Origin: JAMXLO01 sp963812475
GTDB lineage: Bacteria; Pseudomonadota; Alphaproteobacteria; Acetobacterales; Acetobacteraceae
Reading direction: 5' to 3'
Length of the DNA: 64,000 nucleotides
Assembly: GCA_963812475.1 (NCBI GenBank)
Contig: CAWEVI010000011.1
Location: forward strand, 1-64,000
Of the stretch, positions 53,435 through 62,406 are shown piece by piece. Made by a program: the position numbers and the translations under genes. Within the stretch, counting starts at the first letter, position 1. Each line of letters begins with the position of its first letter. Below the pieces are notes generated by a model. The model had not been told where the DNA came from, made no database searches, and saw only the letters and a program-made list of their open reading frames with translations.

Positions 53435-54590
53435 TCAACGCAGCGAGCGGAAGAACGCGCGGACCTCGGCGGCGAGCGCCTCCGGCTGTTCCATCGCCGC
53501 GAAATGACCGCCGCGCGACATGGCCGTCCAGCGACGGATGTCGGTATAGGTCTTGGCGGCGAGCGAGCGCGGTGGACGCAGTATTTCGCGCGGGAATTCG
53601 CAATACCCGGTCGGCACATCGACAGTACGCCCCTCGGGGATCGGCCAGGGTCGATGCAGCCGGAAGTAATACGGGAAGAACGACGAGCCGATCGCGCCGG
53701 TGAACCAGTAAAGACTGATATTGGCCAGCAACTGGTCCCTGGTGAAGACGGATTCGACATCGCCGCCGCAGTCGGACCATGCGCGGAACTTCTCGATGAT
53801 CCATGCCGCCAGACCCGCCGGCGAGTCAGTCAGGCCGAAGCTCAGGGTCTGCGGCCGCGTGCCCTGAATCCATTGGTACCCGGTCTCCTCCCTCAGCCAA
53901 TGGGCAAGCTCGTCCTGGTATTGCCGCTCCTCGGGTGACGGGATCGCCAGCAGATTCATTTCCCGGCGGACCGCGAGCAGGTTCAGATGGATGCCGATCA
54001 GTTTCTCCGGATGCGCGAAACCCATGCGTGACGCGGTGATGCCGCCCCAGTCGCCACCTTGCGCGGCGAATGGGCGATAGCCGAGCGTGCGGGTCATCAG
54101 ATCAGCCAGACAGTCGGCGATATCCTCGATGCCGAAGCGCTTCTGACCGGGGCGAAACGAAAGTCCATAGCCCGGCAGCGACGGCGCCACGACGGTGAAC
54201 GCATCCGCCGGGTCGCCGCCGAAACGTGCCGGGTCGGTAAGGCGTGGGATGAGATCCAGGAACTCGAATACCGATCCCGGCCAGCCATGCATCAACAGCA
54301 GCGGACAGGGATCCGGCCCCTGCCCCGGCACGTGAAGGAAATGCACGTCGATATCGTGCAACGACGCCTTGTATTGTGGAAACGCATTGAGCCGGGCCTC
54401 CTGCGCGCGCCAATCGAAGCCGGTGCGCCAGGTACTCGACGAGTTCACGCAGATACGCCACGTCCGTGCCGTACACCCATGGCTCGCCGGGCGCCTGGTC
54501 GGGGAAGCGTGTGCGGGCGAGACGCTCGCGCAGATCGGCGATCGCCGCGTCCGGCACGTTCAGGCTGAAGGCCTCCGGTTGCACACTCAT
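53435..54590 (-). CDS. epoxide hydrolase (EHN-domain, alpha/beta hydrolase), frameshifted
   Basis: Microsomal-type epoxide hydrolase relative. The N-terminal EHN-type lid segment (NVPDAAIADLRERLARTRFP) is in one frame and the catalytic domain (TGFDWRAQEARLNAFPQYKA) in another. A single extra base near 54422-54432 explains this, total length 3n+1, about 384 residues corrected. Oxyanion-hole HGWPGSVFEFLDLIP, nucleophilic Asp in AAQGGDWGGITASRMG, and catalytic His in SRGGHFAAMEQPE are all present. It opens epoxides to diols. Next to an SDR and an LLM oxidoreductase, which fits oxidation of terpenoid-like compounds. Confidence 0.88.
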
Positions 54591-54682
54591 GCCTGTCCCC
54601 GCTCACTCACTGTCCGGATTTTGATGCCGCACGACGAAACATGGCAACCCGCATGAGCCCGGATTACCGCCGCACGGAACGC

Positions 54683-55453
54683 TCAGCGCACGTCTCCGAG
54701 GTCGATACGCTGCCTGAAGTCCTCGTCGCGCAGGCTGAATTCCTTTCCCGCGAGATCATCGGCATCGGCGGTGCACAGATAGACGATGGCGCGCGCGGGA
54801 TGTGCGACCGGCGTAAGCTGTTCGCGTGGGATCTTGCTGATCGGATTGATCCCCGAGGCGCGTATGATCACCTGCATGTCGGTATCCGTGGTGCCAGGCT
54901 GGAAGCCGAACACGCGAATACCGGCGGCACGATGCTCCAGATCGATGGAGCGGGTCAGCATCGCCAACCCGGCCTTGCCGGCGCAATAGCCACTCCAGCC
55001 CTCCTGTGGACGCAGCGCCGCACCCGACGAGACATTGATGATGGCGCCGCGCCCGCGTTCGATCATTCCTGGCAGCACGGCACGAATTGCAAAATAGGCG
55101 CCGGTCAGATTGATCTGGATGCTGCGCGCCCATTGCGCGGGATCGGTGTCGCCGACCGCGCCGATCGGCTCGATCACACCGGCGTTGTTGACCAGCACGT
55201 CGGGGGACCCGAAGCGCTGCGCGGTTTCCTGCACGAGGCGCTGGCACGCGGCGTAATCGCCGACATCACACGCGACCGCCGCGGCCTTGCCGCCGGCTGC
55301 GTTGATGCGTTGCGCATTGACATCAGCCTGCGCGGCGTCGCGCGCCGCCAGCACGACGCACGCACCCGCTTCGCCAAGCGAAAGCGCCGTGGCGGCGCCG
55401 ATGCCGCGACTTGCGCCGGTAACGATTGCAACCTTTCCAACAAGACTTTGCAT
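54683..55453 (-). CDS. short-chain dehydrogenase/reductase
   Basis: A 256-residue classical SDR. The cofactor motif is TGASRGIGAATALSLGEAG, the structural motif VLVNNAGVIEPIG, and catalytic Ser in NVSSGAALRPQEG with YCAGKAG (Tyr-x3-Lys). Cofactor preference: Arg and Asp near AARDAAQADV suggests NADP or NAD ambiguity. It lies upstream of the epoxide hydrolase on the same strand with 92 bases between, so both may be expressed together. Substrate unknown. Confidence 0.92.
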   Translation of the reverse strand: MQSLVGKVAIVTGASRGIGAATALSLGEAGACVVLAARDAAQADVNAQRINAAGGKAAAVACDVGDYAACQRLVQETAQRFGSPDVLVNNAGVIEPIGAVGDTDPAQWARSIQINLTGAYFAIRAVLPGMIERGRGAIINVSSGAALRPQEGWSGYCAGKAGLAMLTRSIDLEHRAAGIRVFGFQPGTTDTDMQVIIRASGINPISKIPREQLTPVAHPARAIVYLCTADADDLAGKEFSLRDEDFRQRIDLGDVR

Positions 55454-55572
55454 TGGCGCTGCCTCCGCTGTGACATTTGTCCTTGCTGCTTTACGGCACA
55501 GGCGGCCGATTGGACAAGCCGGGCTACCGGTGAGTATCCTGCGACTGAAGCAAAGTGCTGAAGGGGGTCTGG

Positions 55573-56358
55573 ATGCCGACCAGCGTGACCTGGAACGAGA
55601 CTGCGATGAACATCGCCGGCAGCAAGCTGCACTTGACGCGCGGAGGCAGCGGTCGGCCGGTGCTGGTCCTGCACCACGACATCGGCACGCCGGATCGCCT
55701 GCCGTTCTACGATGCGCTGGCTCAGAACTTCGATGTCCTGATCCCGCATCATCCCGGATGGGGCAAGTCGGAGCGGCCGCAATGGCTGCGCAGCGTGCGC
55801 GACATCGCGGCGATCCACAACTGGCTGCTCACCGATCTCGGTGTCAGCGACGCCTCGCTCGTCGGGCTGGGATTTGGCGGCTGGATCGCGGCCGAGATGG
55901 CCAGCCAGGCGCCGACGGCGTTCCGCCGTCTGGTGCTGGTCGGCGCCATGGGCATCAAGCCGCCGGAAGGCGACATCGCCGATCAGGCCATCGTGTCCTA
56001 TCTGGATTATCCGCACGCGGGGTTCCACGACCGTGCCGCGTTCACGCGCACCTATGGCGATGTATCGACGGATCAACTCGAGCAGTGGGACATCTGCCGC
56101 GAGATGGTGTTCCGGACCGCATGGAAGCCGTACATGTACAGCCAGACGCTGCCGCATCTGCTGGGCGGCGTCCGCGCGCCGGCGCTGGTCGTGTGGGGCG
56201 ATGACGACCGGCATGTGCCGCGCAGTGCGGGTGACGCCTACGTCAAGGCGCTGCGCAACGCGCGGCTGGAAGTCGTTCCCGCCTGCGGGCACTACGTGGA
56301 TATGGAGAAGCCGGACGAGCTTGCGAAGCTCGTGACCACCTTCGTCAACGCGAACTGA
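55573..56358 (+). CDS. alpha/beta-hydrolase-fold protein lacking the nucleophile Ser
   Basis: A 261-residue alpha/beta-hydrolase. The fold is clear: LVLHHDIGTPDRLPFYDALA (oxyanion region), nucleophile elbow SLVGLGFGGWIAAEMA, acid VVWGDDDRHVPRSAG, and His in VVPACGHYVDMEKPDEL. The elbow reads Gly-Leu-Gly-Phe-Gly, where Gly-x-Ser-x-Gly is expected, so the nucleophile is Gly. It is followed 30 bases later by an LLM flavin oxidoreductase on the same strand, a pairing that suggests a joint role. Either a pseudo-hydrolase binding partner or a lyase or isomerase. GGGGG precedes ATG 55573. Confidence 0.82.
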   Translation: MPTSVTWNETAMNIAGSKLHLTRGGSGRPVLVLHHDIGTPDRLPFYDALAQNFDVLIPHHPGWGKSERPQWLRSVRDIAAIHNWLLTDLGVSDASLVGLGFGGWIAAEMASQAPTAFRRLVLVGAMGIKPPEGDIADQAIVSYLDYPHAGFHDRAAFTRTYGDVSTDQLEQWDICREMVFRTAWKPYMYSQTLPHLLGGVRAPALVVWGDDDRHVPRSAGDAYVKALRNARLEVVPACGHYVDMEKPDELAKLVTTFVNAN

Positions 56359-56388
56359 ACAGCACACCGGATCGAAGGGGAGCATGAC

Positions 56389-57630
56389 ATGCACCTGATG
56401 TATTTCACCGAACAGCCGATGGCCGCCTACGACGCGAAGGAGGGACTCAAATACGGCGCGACCGCGCTGACCTTCTCCAACAGCAACTACGATTCGAAGG
56501 AGGCAAGCAGGCTCTACAACGAGTACCTCGAAGAATACATCATGGCCGACGAGTGGGGCGTCGACGGCATCATGCTGAACGAGCACCACAACGCACCGTT
56601 CTGCATGCAGGCGCGGACCAACATGTTCGGCGCCATCCTCGCGGCGGTGACGAAGCGCGCGAAGATCGTCTTCCTCGGCAATCCGCTGCCGCTGTCGGAC
56701 AACCCGGTGCAGCTCGCCGAAGAGATCGCGATGATCGACATGGTCTCGAAAGGCCGCGTGGTGTCGGGCTTCGTGCGCGGCGGCGGACAGGAGCAATTGG
56801 CCAACGGTGTGAACCCCGCCTACAACCGGGAACGCTTCGTCGAGGCGCATGACCTGATCCAGAAGACCTGGACCCAGCCGGGCCCGTTTCGCTGGGAAGG
56901 CACGCACTATCAGCATCGCGTCGTGAACCCCTGGGCAGTGCCGCTGCAGAAGCCGTATCCACGCGTGTGGATACCGGGCGTGCTCTCGCGCGAAACGGTG
57001 ATCTGGACGGCGCAGCAGCGCTATCCGTACATCGCGCTGAACACCGCCATCGATGCGACCAAGGTCATCTGGGACACGTATTCGAAGGCGGCGGCCGATG
57101 TCGGCTACACCGCGGGGCCGGAGAACTTCGGCTACCTGATCCGCGTGCACGTGCAGGATACCGAGGAAAAGGCGTTGCAGAACGCCCGGCAGTTCATGTG
57201 GATGCAGGGCGAATTCACCGGCCTCGCGCATCCCGTGTGGGCGAATCCGTCGGGCTACTTCTCACCGTCCGGTCGCCGTGGCTTCGTGGAGTTCGCGGTG
57301 GGACGCGCGAAGAATCCGCGCGGTCAGCCGACGTTCGAGGAGCAGGTCGCGGACACCATGATCATCGCCGGCACGCCGGATCAGGTGATCGCGCGGCTGA
57401 AGCACCTGATCGAGCACACCCGCCCCGGCATCATGGGCATGTGGGGCAACGACGGCACCGTGAGCCGGGACGATCGCCGCCGTTGCATCGAACTGCTGGT
57501 GAAGGAAGTGATGCCGGCGGTGCGTGAGCACGGCAAGTCGCTGGGCCTGAAAGACCCGTGGGAAGCCAACGCGCCGGTGCATTTGAAGTACTCGACGGAT
57601 ATCCCGGTGCAGAAGGCCGCCGCGGAGTAA
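56389..57630 (+). CDS. LLM-class flavin-dependent oxidoreductase
   Basis: A 413-residue luciferase-like monooxygenase (F420 or FMN dependent). It opens HLMYFTEQPMAAYDAKEGLK, then NEHHNAPFCMQARTNMFGAIL, FLGNPLPLSDNPVQLAEEIAMIDMVSKGR and SGFVRGGGQEQLANGVNP. These features match the branch of bacterial alkanal-monooxygenase-like enzymes. GGGGAG precedes the ATG. It follows the serine-less hydrolase by 30 bases in the same direction. Probably an oxidative step on an alkanal, ketone or aromatic. Ends at a strong hairpin, 57641-57679. Confidence 0.92.
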   Translation: MHLMYFTEQPMAAYDAKEGLKYGATALTFSNSNYDSKEASRLYNEYLEEYIMADEWGVDGIMLNEHHNAPFCMQARTNMFGAILAAVTKRAKIVFLGNPLPLSDNPVQLAEEIAMIDMVSKGRVVSGFVRGGGQEQLANGVNPAYNRERFVEAHDLIQKTWTQPGPFRWEGTHYQHRVVNPWAVPLQKPYPRVWIPGVLSRETVIWTAQQRYPYIALNTAIDATKVIWDTYSKAAADVGYTAGPENFGYLIRVHVQDTEEKALQNARQFMWMQGEFTGLAHPVWANPSGYFSPSGRRGFVEFAVGRAKNPRGQPTFEEQVADTMIIAGTPDQVIARLKHLIEHTRPGIMGMWGNDGTVSRDDRRRCIELLVKEVMPAVREHGKSLGLKDPWEANAPVHLKYSTDIPVQKAAAE

Positions 57631-57640
57631 TGTTTGACGC

Positions 57641-57679
57641 CGGCAGGGAACATCCTTGTGTGAAGGATGTTCCCTGCCG
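57641..57679. terminator. 17-bp perfect inverted repeat, bidirectional terminator
   Basis: CGGCAGGGAACATCCTT (57641-57657) pairs perfectly with 57663-57679 around a GTGTG loop. It lies 11 bases after the LLM oxidoreductase stop and 4 bases before the end of the convergent hypothetical gene. The stem is far longer than the other palindromes in the window and no other copy was seen. Confidence 0.75.
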
Positions 57680-57682
57680 GGC

Positions 57683-58249
57683 TCAAGGCCTGTGGTTGCG
57701 GCGGCTCTGCGCCAACTGATCAGGCGTCAGCTGGAACCCGGCCAGAATGGTGTAGGCGGCGCCCGATCTGGTCGCGCTGACCGGCAATATCATGTCTATT
57801 TCCCCAGTGCCGTATGTCATGCGATCGACGTTGGACGGGAACGTCGCGTGCACCAGATAAACATGCTTGTCCAGGATCGTATCCCCTTCCGTCACCGCGA
57901 CGAACACCGGCACGTCGGTTTCCCGCCCCTGCATCGCCGGGCCGCGGGTCAACTCGACCAGGACATTCACCGCCGTGGCGAGATCGGTCTTCTTGTCGCC
58001 TTCCTTGCAATTGCCGTTGACCCCGACGATGCGGGCATGCAGCACAAGATCGGTCAGGTCGTGTGGGCCGTCCGGCGCGGTTCCGGGCCGGAAGATGTCG
58101 AGGTCCGCTGCATCGCCGAGGAACGACGGGCGCGGACAGGCGGGTGCGAACTGATTTCGTGCCGGGCCGCATTCGGCAAGCAGTGGCAGCAGCGCGGCAA
58201 TCAGGGCAGCGCGCGGCGCCCACGCAGGGTTCGGCTTTCGTATGGGCAT
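57683..58249 (-). CDS. exported hypothetical protein with lipoprotein-like N-terminus
   Basis: A 188-residue protein starting MPIRKPNPAWAPRAALIAALLP. The hydrophobic stretch leads to LLPLLAECGPARNQF, lipoprotein-like except that the residue before Cys is Glu instead of Gly or Ala, so lipid modification is uncertain. The mature part has ACPRPSFLGDAADLDIF and later NVDRMTYGTGEIDMILP, similar in style to alphaproteobacterial envelope proteins of unknown function. Divergent from thrB and convergent with the LLM oxidoreductase. Confidence 0.7.
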   Translation of the reverse strand: MPIRKPNPAWAPRAALIAALLPLLAECGPARNQFAPACPRPSFLGDAADLDIFRPGTAPDGPHDLTDLVLHARIVGVNGNCKEGDKKTDLATAVNVLVELTRGPAMQGRETDVPVFVAVTEGDTILDKHVYLVHATFPSNVDRMTYGTGEIDMILPVSATRSGAAYTILAGFQLTPDQLAQSRRNHRP

Positions 58250-58405
58250 CGGCGACTCCGGAATGCGGGCCGGTGCTTCTTGCGGCACCGCGGTCGTTGC
58301 CGGCAAGGGAGGCGGCCGGCATAGTGCGCGCCGCCGGCCGGATGAACAACACGCCACAGGAGGCGAAGCATCTTTCAGTATTCAGCCGCGGCGGCCTGAT
58401 CGCGC

Positions 58406-59365
58406 ATGGCCGTCTACACCGAGGTCACCGACGAGGCTTTGGCCGCCTACCTGGCCGACTACGACATCGGCAGCATGGTCGCGTTTCGCGGCATCGCCGA
58501 GGGCGTGGAGAACAGCAACTACTCGCTGCGCACCACGGCGGGCGACTTCATCCTGACCCTCTACGAGAAGCGCGTGGACCCCGCCGACCTGCCGTGGTTT
58601 CTCGGCCTGATGGAGCACCTGGCCAGGCGCGGCATCGTCTGTCCGCTGCCGGTGCATGGACGGGACGGTATCGCGCTGCGTCGGTTGAGCGGGCGCCATG
58701 CCGCGATCACCACCTTTCTGCCCGGGGTATGGCCGCGCCGGGTGCGCCCGGAGCACTGCGCGCCGGTCGGCGAGGCGCTCGCGGCGTTGCACGTGACGGG
58801 GCAGGATTACATGCCGCAGCGCGTCAATGCACTGGGGCCGGACGGCTGGATGCCGCTGCTGGAGCGTTCGCGCGCACGGGCGGACGAGGTGCAACCGGGC
58901 CTCGCAGCCGAACTGGACCAGGCGCTGGCCGGGATTCTGGCTGCCTGGCCGCGCGAGCTTCCGGTCGGCCACATTCACGCCGATCTGTTTCCCGACAACG
59001 TGTTCTTCCTGGACGGCCGCCTGTCCGGCCTGATCGACTTCTATTTCGCCGCCACCGATATCCTGGCCTACGACGTGGCGGTATGCCTGAACGCCTGGTG
59101 CTTCGAGTCCGACTTCTCCTTCAACGTCACCAAGGCACGGGCGATGCTGTCTGCCTATGCCGCGACACGCCCATTGTCTGACGCCGAACGCGCCGCGTTG
59201 CCGGTGCTGTGCCGGGGTGCGGCGATCCGCTTTCTGCTGACGCGGCTCTACGACTGGCTCAACACCCCGCCCGGCGCCCTGGTGACCCGCAAGCATCCGA
59301 TCGAGTACCTGCGCCGACTCCGCTTTCATCTCGCCGCGCGCACCGAGCACGCCTATGGCATCTGA
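58406..59365 (+). CDS. thrB: homoserine kinase, APH-fold type
   Basis: Phosphorylates homoserine for threonine synthesis. The 319-residue protein is the aminoglycoside-phosphotransferase-fold version common in alphaproteobacteria. It starts AVYTEVTDEALAAYLADYDIG and has GVENSNYSLRTTAGDFILTL, the catalytic HIHADLFPDNVFFLDGRLSG near residue 195, and the metal Asp in GLIDFYFAATD. ATG 58406 follows only a weak GGCGG. Its stop lies 11 bases past the start of rnhA, so the two are coupled. Confidence 0.95.
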   Translation: MAVYTEVTDEALAAYLADYDIGSMVAFRGIAEGVENSNYSLRTTAGDFILTLYEKRVDPADLPWFLGLMEHLARRGIVCPLPVHGRDGIALRRLSGRHAAITTFLPGVWPRRVRPEHCAPVGEALAALHVTGQDYMPQRVNALGPDGWMPLLERSRARADEVQPGLAAELDQALAGILAAWPRELPVGHIHADLFPDNVFFLDGRLSGLIDFYFAATDILAYDVAVCLNAWCFESDFSFNVTKARAMLSAYAATRPLSDAERAALPVLCRGAAIRFLLTRLYDWLNTPPGALVTRKHPIEYLRRLRFHLAARTEHAYGI

Positions 59366-59837
59366 GGAGGAGGTTACCGTCACGCCTGGCCCGGCGGCTG
59401 CCGAAGTGGTGGAGATCTGGACCGATGGCGGCTGCAAGCCCAATCCGGGACCGGGCGGTTGGGCGGCGATTCTGCGTTTCCGCAGCGTCGAGCGCGAACT
59501 TTCGGGCGCGGAGCCGGCGACCACCAACAACCGAATGGAACTGACCGCGGCAATGATGGCGTTGGAGACCCTGAAGCGCCCGTGCCGCGTGGTGCTGCAC
59601 ACCGATAGCGAATACCTGAAGAATGGCGTCACCCGCTGGCATACCGGCTGGGTCAGGCGCAACTGGCGCAACGCGGCAGGCGATCCGGTGGCGAACATGG
59701 ACCTTTGGCGCCGGATCATGGATGTCGCGGCCACGCACGAGATCGAGTGGCGCTGGGTGCGCGGTCATTCCGGCGACCTGATGAACGAACGGGCCGACGT
59801 CCTGGCGACGGCGGCGCGGGAGGCATTGCGCCGCTAG
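59355..59837 (+). CDS. rnhA: ribonuclease HI
   Basis: Removes RNA from RNA-DNA hybrids. The 160-residue protein has the four catalytic carboxylates: Asp in EIWTDGGCKPNPGPGGW, Glu in TTNNRMELTAAMMALE, Asp in VVLHTDSEYLKNGVTRW, and Asp in MNERADVLATAAREA. The overlap with thrB by 11 bases suggests coupling. This thrB-rnhA order is known from other alphaproteobacteria. Confidence 0.97.
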   Translation: MASEEEVTVTPGPAAAEVVEIWTDGGCKPNPGPGGWAAILRFRSVERELSGAEPATTNNRMELTAAMMALETLKRPCRVVLHTDSEYLKNGVTRWHTGWVRRNWRNAAGDPVANMDLWRRIMDVAATHEIEWRWVRGHSGDLMNERADVLATAAREALRR

Positions 59838-59916
59838 GCACCTGTGGCGCGATCGCGGGCGGGCAGGCGGGCGACGGGGACCGCGGCCAGAACAGGAGGG
59901 GACACTGACGGACGCG

Positions 59917-61512
59917 ATGGACGCAGACTACGTGGTGATCGGCGCCGGCTCGGCCGGATGCGTCATCGCCAGCCGGCTCAGCGAAACCGGCGCGCGCGTA
60001 ACATTGCTGGAAGCCGGGCCACGCGACTGGCATCCTATGATCCACATCCCCGCGGGCGTGCTGAAGCTGCTGCATCATCCGGTGGTCAACTGGAACTATA
60101 GCGCGGACCCCAGCGCCGGGACCGCCGATCGTCCGATCCACTGGCCGCGCGGCAAGGTCCTCGGCGGCTCGAGTTCCATCAACGGAATGCTGTACGTCCG
60201 CGGCAATCCTGCCGACTTCGACGGCTGGGCGCAGATGGGCTGCCGTGGCTGGTCCTTTGATGATGTGCTGCCGTTCTTCCGCAAGTCCGAGGACTATGAG
60301 CCGGGCGATACAGAGTACCGTGGCCGGAACGGTCCCCTGCGCGTCGAGGACTACCGGACGATTCTGCCGCTTACGCATCGGTTCGTCGAAGCCGCGCGGC
60401 AGGCGGGCTTCCCATTCAGCCCCGATCTGAACGGCCGAACGCAGGAAGGCGTCGGCTACTCGCAGATGACGCGCAATGGACGCTTTCGCGGCTCCACGGC
60501 GCAGACCTTTCTGGCACAGGCGAAGCGTCGGCCCAATCTGCGGATCGAGACCGGCGCGATGGCAACGCGCCTGCTGCTGGACGGCAAGCGCTGCGTCGGC
60601 GTCGCCTTCCGTCAACGTGGGCAGGATCGCGAAGTTCGCGCGGCGCGCGAGGTGATCCTGTGCGGCGGGGCGGTGAACTCGCCCCACCTGCTGCAGATTT
60701 CCGGCATCGGGCCGGCCGGACATCTGCAATCAATCGGCGTTGCGGTGGCGCATGATCTTCCGGGGGTCGGCGCCAATCTCCAGGACCACTACGTCGCGCG
60801 CGTTTCTCACCGTGCGAAGAATGCGGTCTCGATCAACCAGCTTGCGAACGGCATCCGTCTTGCGGGAGAGGCGGTGCGCTACGTGGTGACGGGCCGAGGC
60901 GCACTGACATTCGGCGTCACCAGCGCGCAGGTGTTCTGCCGTTCGCGGGAGGGATTGGCGAGCCCGGATCTGCAGCTTCTGTTCACGCCCGCCAGTTACG
61001 ACGCCGCCCGATTTGGCAAACTGGAGCGTAAGCCGGGGATGACCGTGGCGGTGTGTCCGGTGCGGCCGGACAGCCGCGGCACGATCATGGCGCGTTCGGC
61101 CGATCCATTTGCCGCGCCGGTCATCACGCCGAACTATCTGTCGGACCCGAATGATCAGCGCGTACTGAATGCGGGCCTGCGGTTCACGCGACAGATCTTT
61201 GCCGCGCCGGCGATAGCGCAGCACAGTGTAGAAGAAACACTGCCCGGCCCTGCTGTCGTTTCCGACGAGGCGTTTGCGGATTACGCGCGCCGTTACGGCA
61301 CGACGATCTTCCATCCGGTCGGCACCTGCCGTATGGGCGAAGGACCCGGTGCGGTCGTCGACTCCCGTCTGCGCGTTCACGGGATGGACGGGCTGCGCGT
61401 GATCGATGCATCCGTGATGCCGACCCTGACGACCGGCAATACGAACGCTCCGACCATCATGATCGCCGAGAAGGGTGCGGCGATGATCCGCGAGGATGCG
61501 TCCGCTTCGTAG
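59917..61512 (+). CDS. GMC-family FAD oxidoreductase (choline-dehydrogenase-like)
   Basis: A 531-residue flavoprotein alcohol dehydrogenase. The FAD-binding start is DYVVIGAGSAGCVIASRLSE, followed by the GMC signature WPRGKVLGGSSSINGMLYVRG near residue 80 and CGGAVNSPHLLQISGIGPAG near residue 250. The C-terminal active-site region is TTIFHPVGTCRMGEGPGAV with His. Similar to BetA but without the betaine gene neighbours, so the alcohol substrate is open. Preceded by AGGAGGGGAC upstream, about 19 bases before the ATG. Confidence 0.93.
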   Translation: MDADYVVIGAGSAGCVIASRLSETGARVTLLEAGPRDWHPMIHIPAGVLKLLHHPVVNWNYSADPSAGTADRPIHWPRGKVLGGSSSINGMLYVRGNPADFDGWAQMGCRGWSFDDVLPFFRKSEDYEPGDTEYRGRNGPLRVEDYRTILPLTHRFVEAARQAGFPFSPDLNGRTQEGVGYSQMTRNGRFRGSTAQTFLAQAKRRPNLRIETGAMATRLLLDGKRCVGVAFRQRGQDREVRAAREVILCGGAVNSPHLLQISGIGPAGHLQSIGVAVAHDLPGVGANLQDHYVARVSHRAKNAVSINQLANGIRLAGEAVRYVVTGRGALTFGVTSAQVFCRSREGLASPDLQLLFTPASYDAARFGKLERKPGMTVAVCPVRPDSRGTIMARSADPFAAPVITPNYLSDPNDQRVLNAGLRFTRQIFAAPAIAQHSVEETLPGPAVVSDEAFADYARRYGTTIFHPVGTCRMGEGPGAVVDSRLRVHGMDGLRVIDASVMPTLTTGNTNAPTIMIAEKGAAMIREDASAS

Positions 61513-61583
61513 TTTGCGTCCTGGCCCTGTACCCAGTGTCATGGGCTTGGTTCCCCGGCCTAAGACGTAAAGGGAAGGGCCGC

Positions 61584-61642
61584 GCATGACGCTGGTGGGG
61601 ACCGCGCTGGGCGCTGGCGGATCGGACCCCGCATGACGCTGG
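61584..61642. repeat. direct repeat in the GMC-tenA gap
   Basis: GCATGACGCTGG occurs at 61584-61595 and again at 61631-61642, 47 bases apart, between the convergent GMC and tenA genes. The intervening bases are GC-rich and could fold. No gene lies in 61513-61663. Confidence 0.45.
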
Positions 61643-61663
61643 GGGATAAGGCCAGTCATGGCA

Positions 61664-62332
61664 CTACGGACTGGGCCAGCCCCGCTGCTGATAGGCGCCG
61701 TCCCAGAACAGCCATTCGTATTGCGTGGACCGGACGAACGCCGTCATCATGCGTTCCTGCACGGCGGATGTGGTGCTGGACGCCGCGCGGTCGGTGATGC
61801 CGATGACCATGCGGACCGCCTCGCCGAACCCTTCGTCGGCGTAGGTGTCGATCCATGCGCGATACGGATTGTTCGCTGCCGCGTGCCTGGCAATCCGGCT
61901 CCCGACATCCCAGTAAATCCAAAAGCATGGAAGCAACGCGGCGACCAGAACCTCCCATGGATCATGATACGCGGTCGCGAGCAGAAAACTCGTGTAGCCG
62001 AGGCAGTCGGGCGACGGTTCGGCGTCGGTCAGGCGAGCGGGATCGATGCCGAACTCCTGCAGGTACCGCTCGTGCAACGCCTGCTCGACGGCGACAGCCT
62101 CCAGCGCGCACCTGCCAAAGGCTTGCAACGTCGCGCCGTCGGGGCCTTTGACTCCCGCGAGCGCAAGTACCCGCGAATACTGCCCGAGATACAGCGCGTC
62201 CTGCACGATGTATCCCTGGAACCGCTCGCGGCTCAAAGTGCCCGCCGCCAGTTCGGTGTTGAACGGCAGCGCGTCGATCGCCGCACGCAGGCGCGCCGTG
62301 CGCTGCCAGGCGGAATCGGAGAATTGCGTCAT
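61664..62332 (-). CDS. tenA: TenA-family aminopyrimidine aminohydrolase
   Basis: Hydrolyses aminopyrimidines in thiamine salvage. The 222-residue protein (start ATG 62330-62332) has the TenA_C features: Asp in YIVQDALYLGQYS, catalytic Cys in LLPCFWIYWDVG near residue 135, and Glu in QYEWLFWDGAYQ near the end. The open frame continues upstream to 62914 antisense or through other genes, so the ATG start is preferred. It lies 74 bases downstream of the LLM oxidoreductase on the same strand. No thiamine genes or TPP riboswitch are nearby. Confidence 0.9.
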   Translation of the reverse strand: MTQFSDSAWQRTARLRAAIDALPFNTELAAGTLSRERFQGYIVQDALYLGQYSRVLALAGVKGPDGATLQAFGRCALEAVAVEQALHERYLQEFGIDPARLTDAEPSPDCLGYTSFLLATAYHDPWEVLVAALLPCFWIYWDVGSRIARHAAANNPYRAWIDTYADEGFGEAVRMVIGITDRAASSTTSAVQERMMTAFVRSTQYEWLFWDGAYQQRGWPSP

Positions 62333-62406
62333 CCTGCGGCATCCTCGGTCCATAGGGTAGAAAATGATGCACCGGTACCCCGCCGCTGCAAATGCGGAGA
62401 GCGTCT

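Noticed and set aside
55174..57231. 685-codon open frame on the minus strand
   Set aside because: Covers the hydrolase and LLM genes antisense; composition of His and Arg-rich shadow frames, no recognisable domain.
62333..62406. TPP riboswitch upstream of tenA
   Set aside because: The 74-base gap lacks the conserved CUGAGA and ACCUGA elements, and the gene follows another gene closely.
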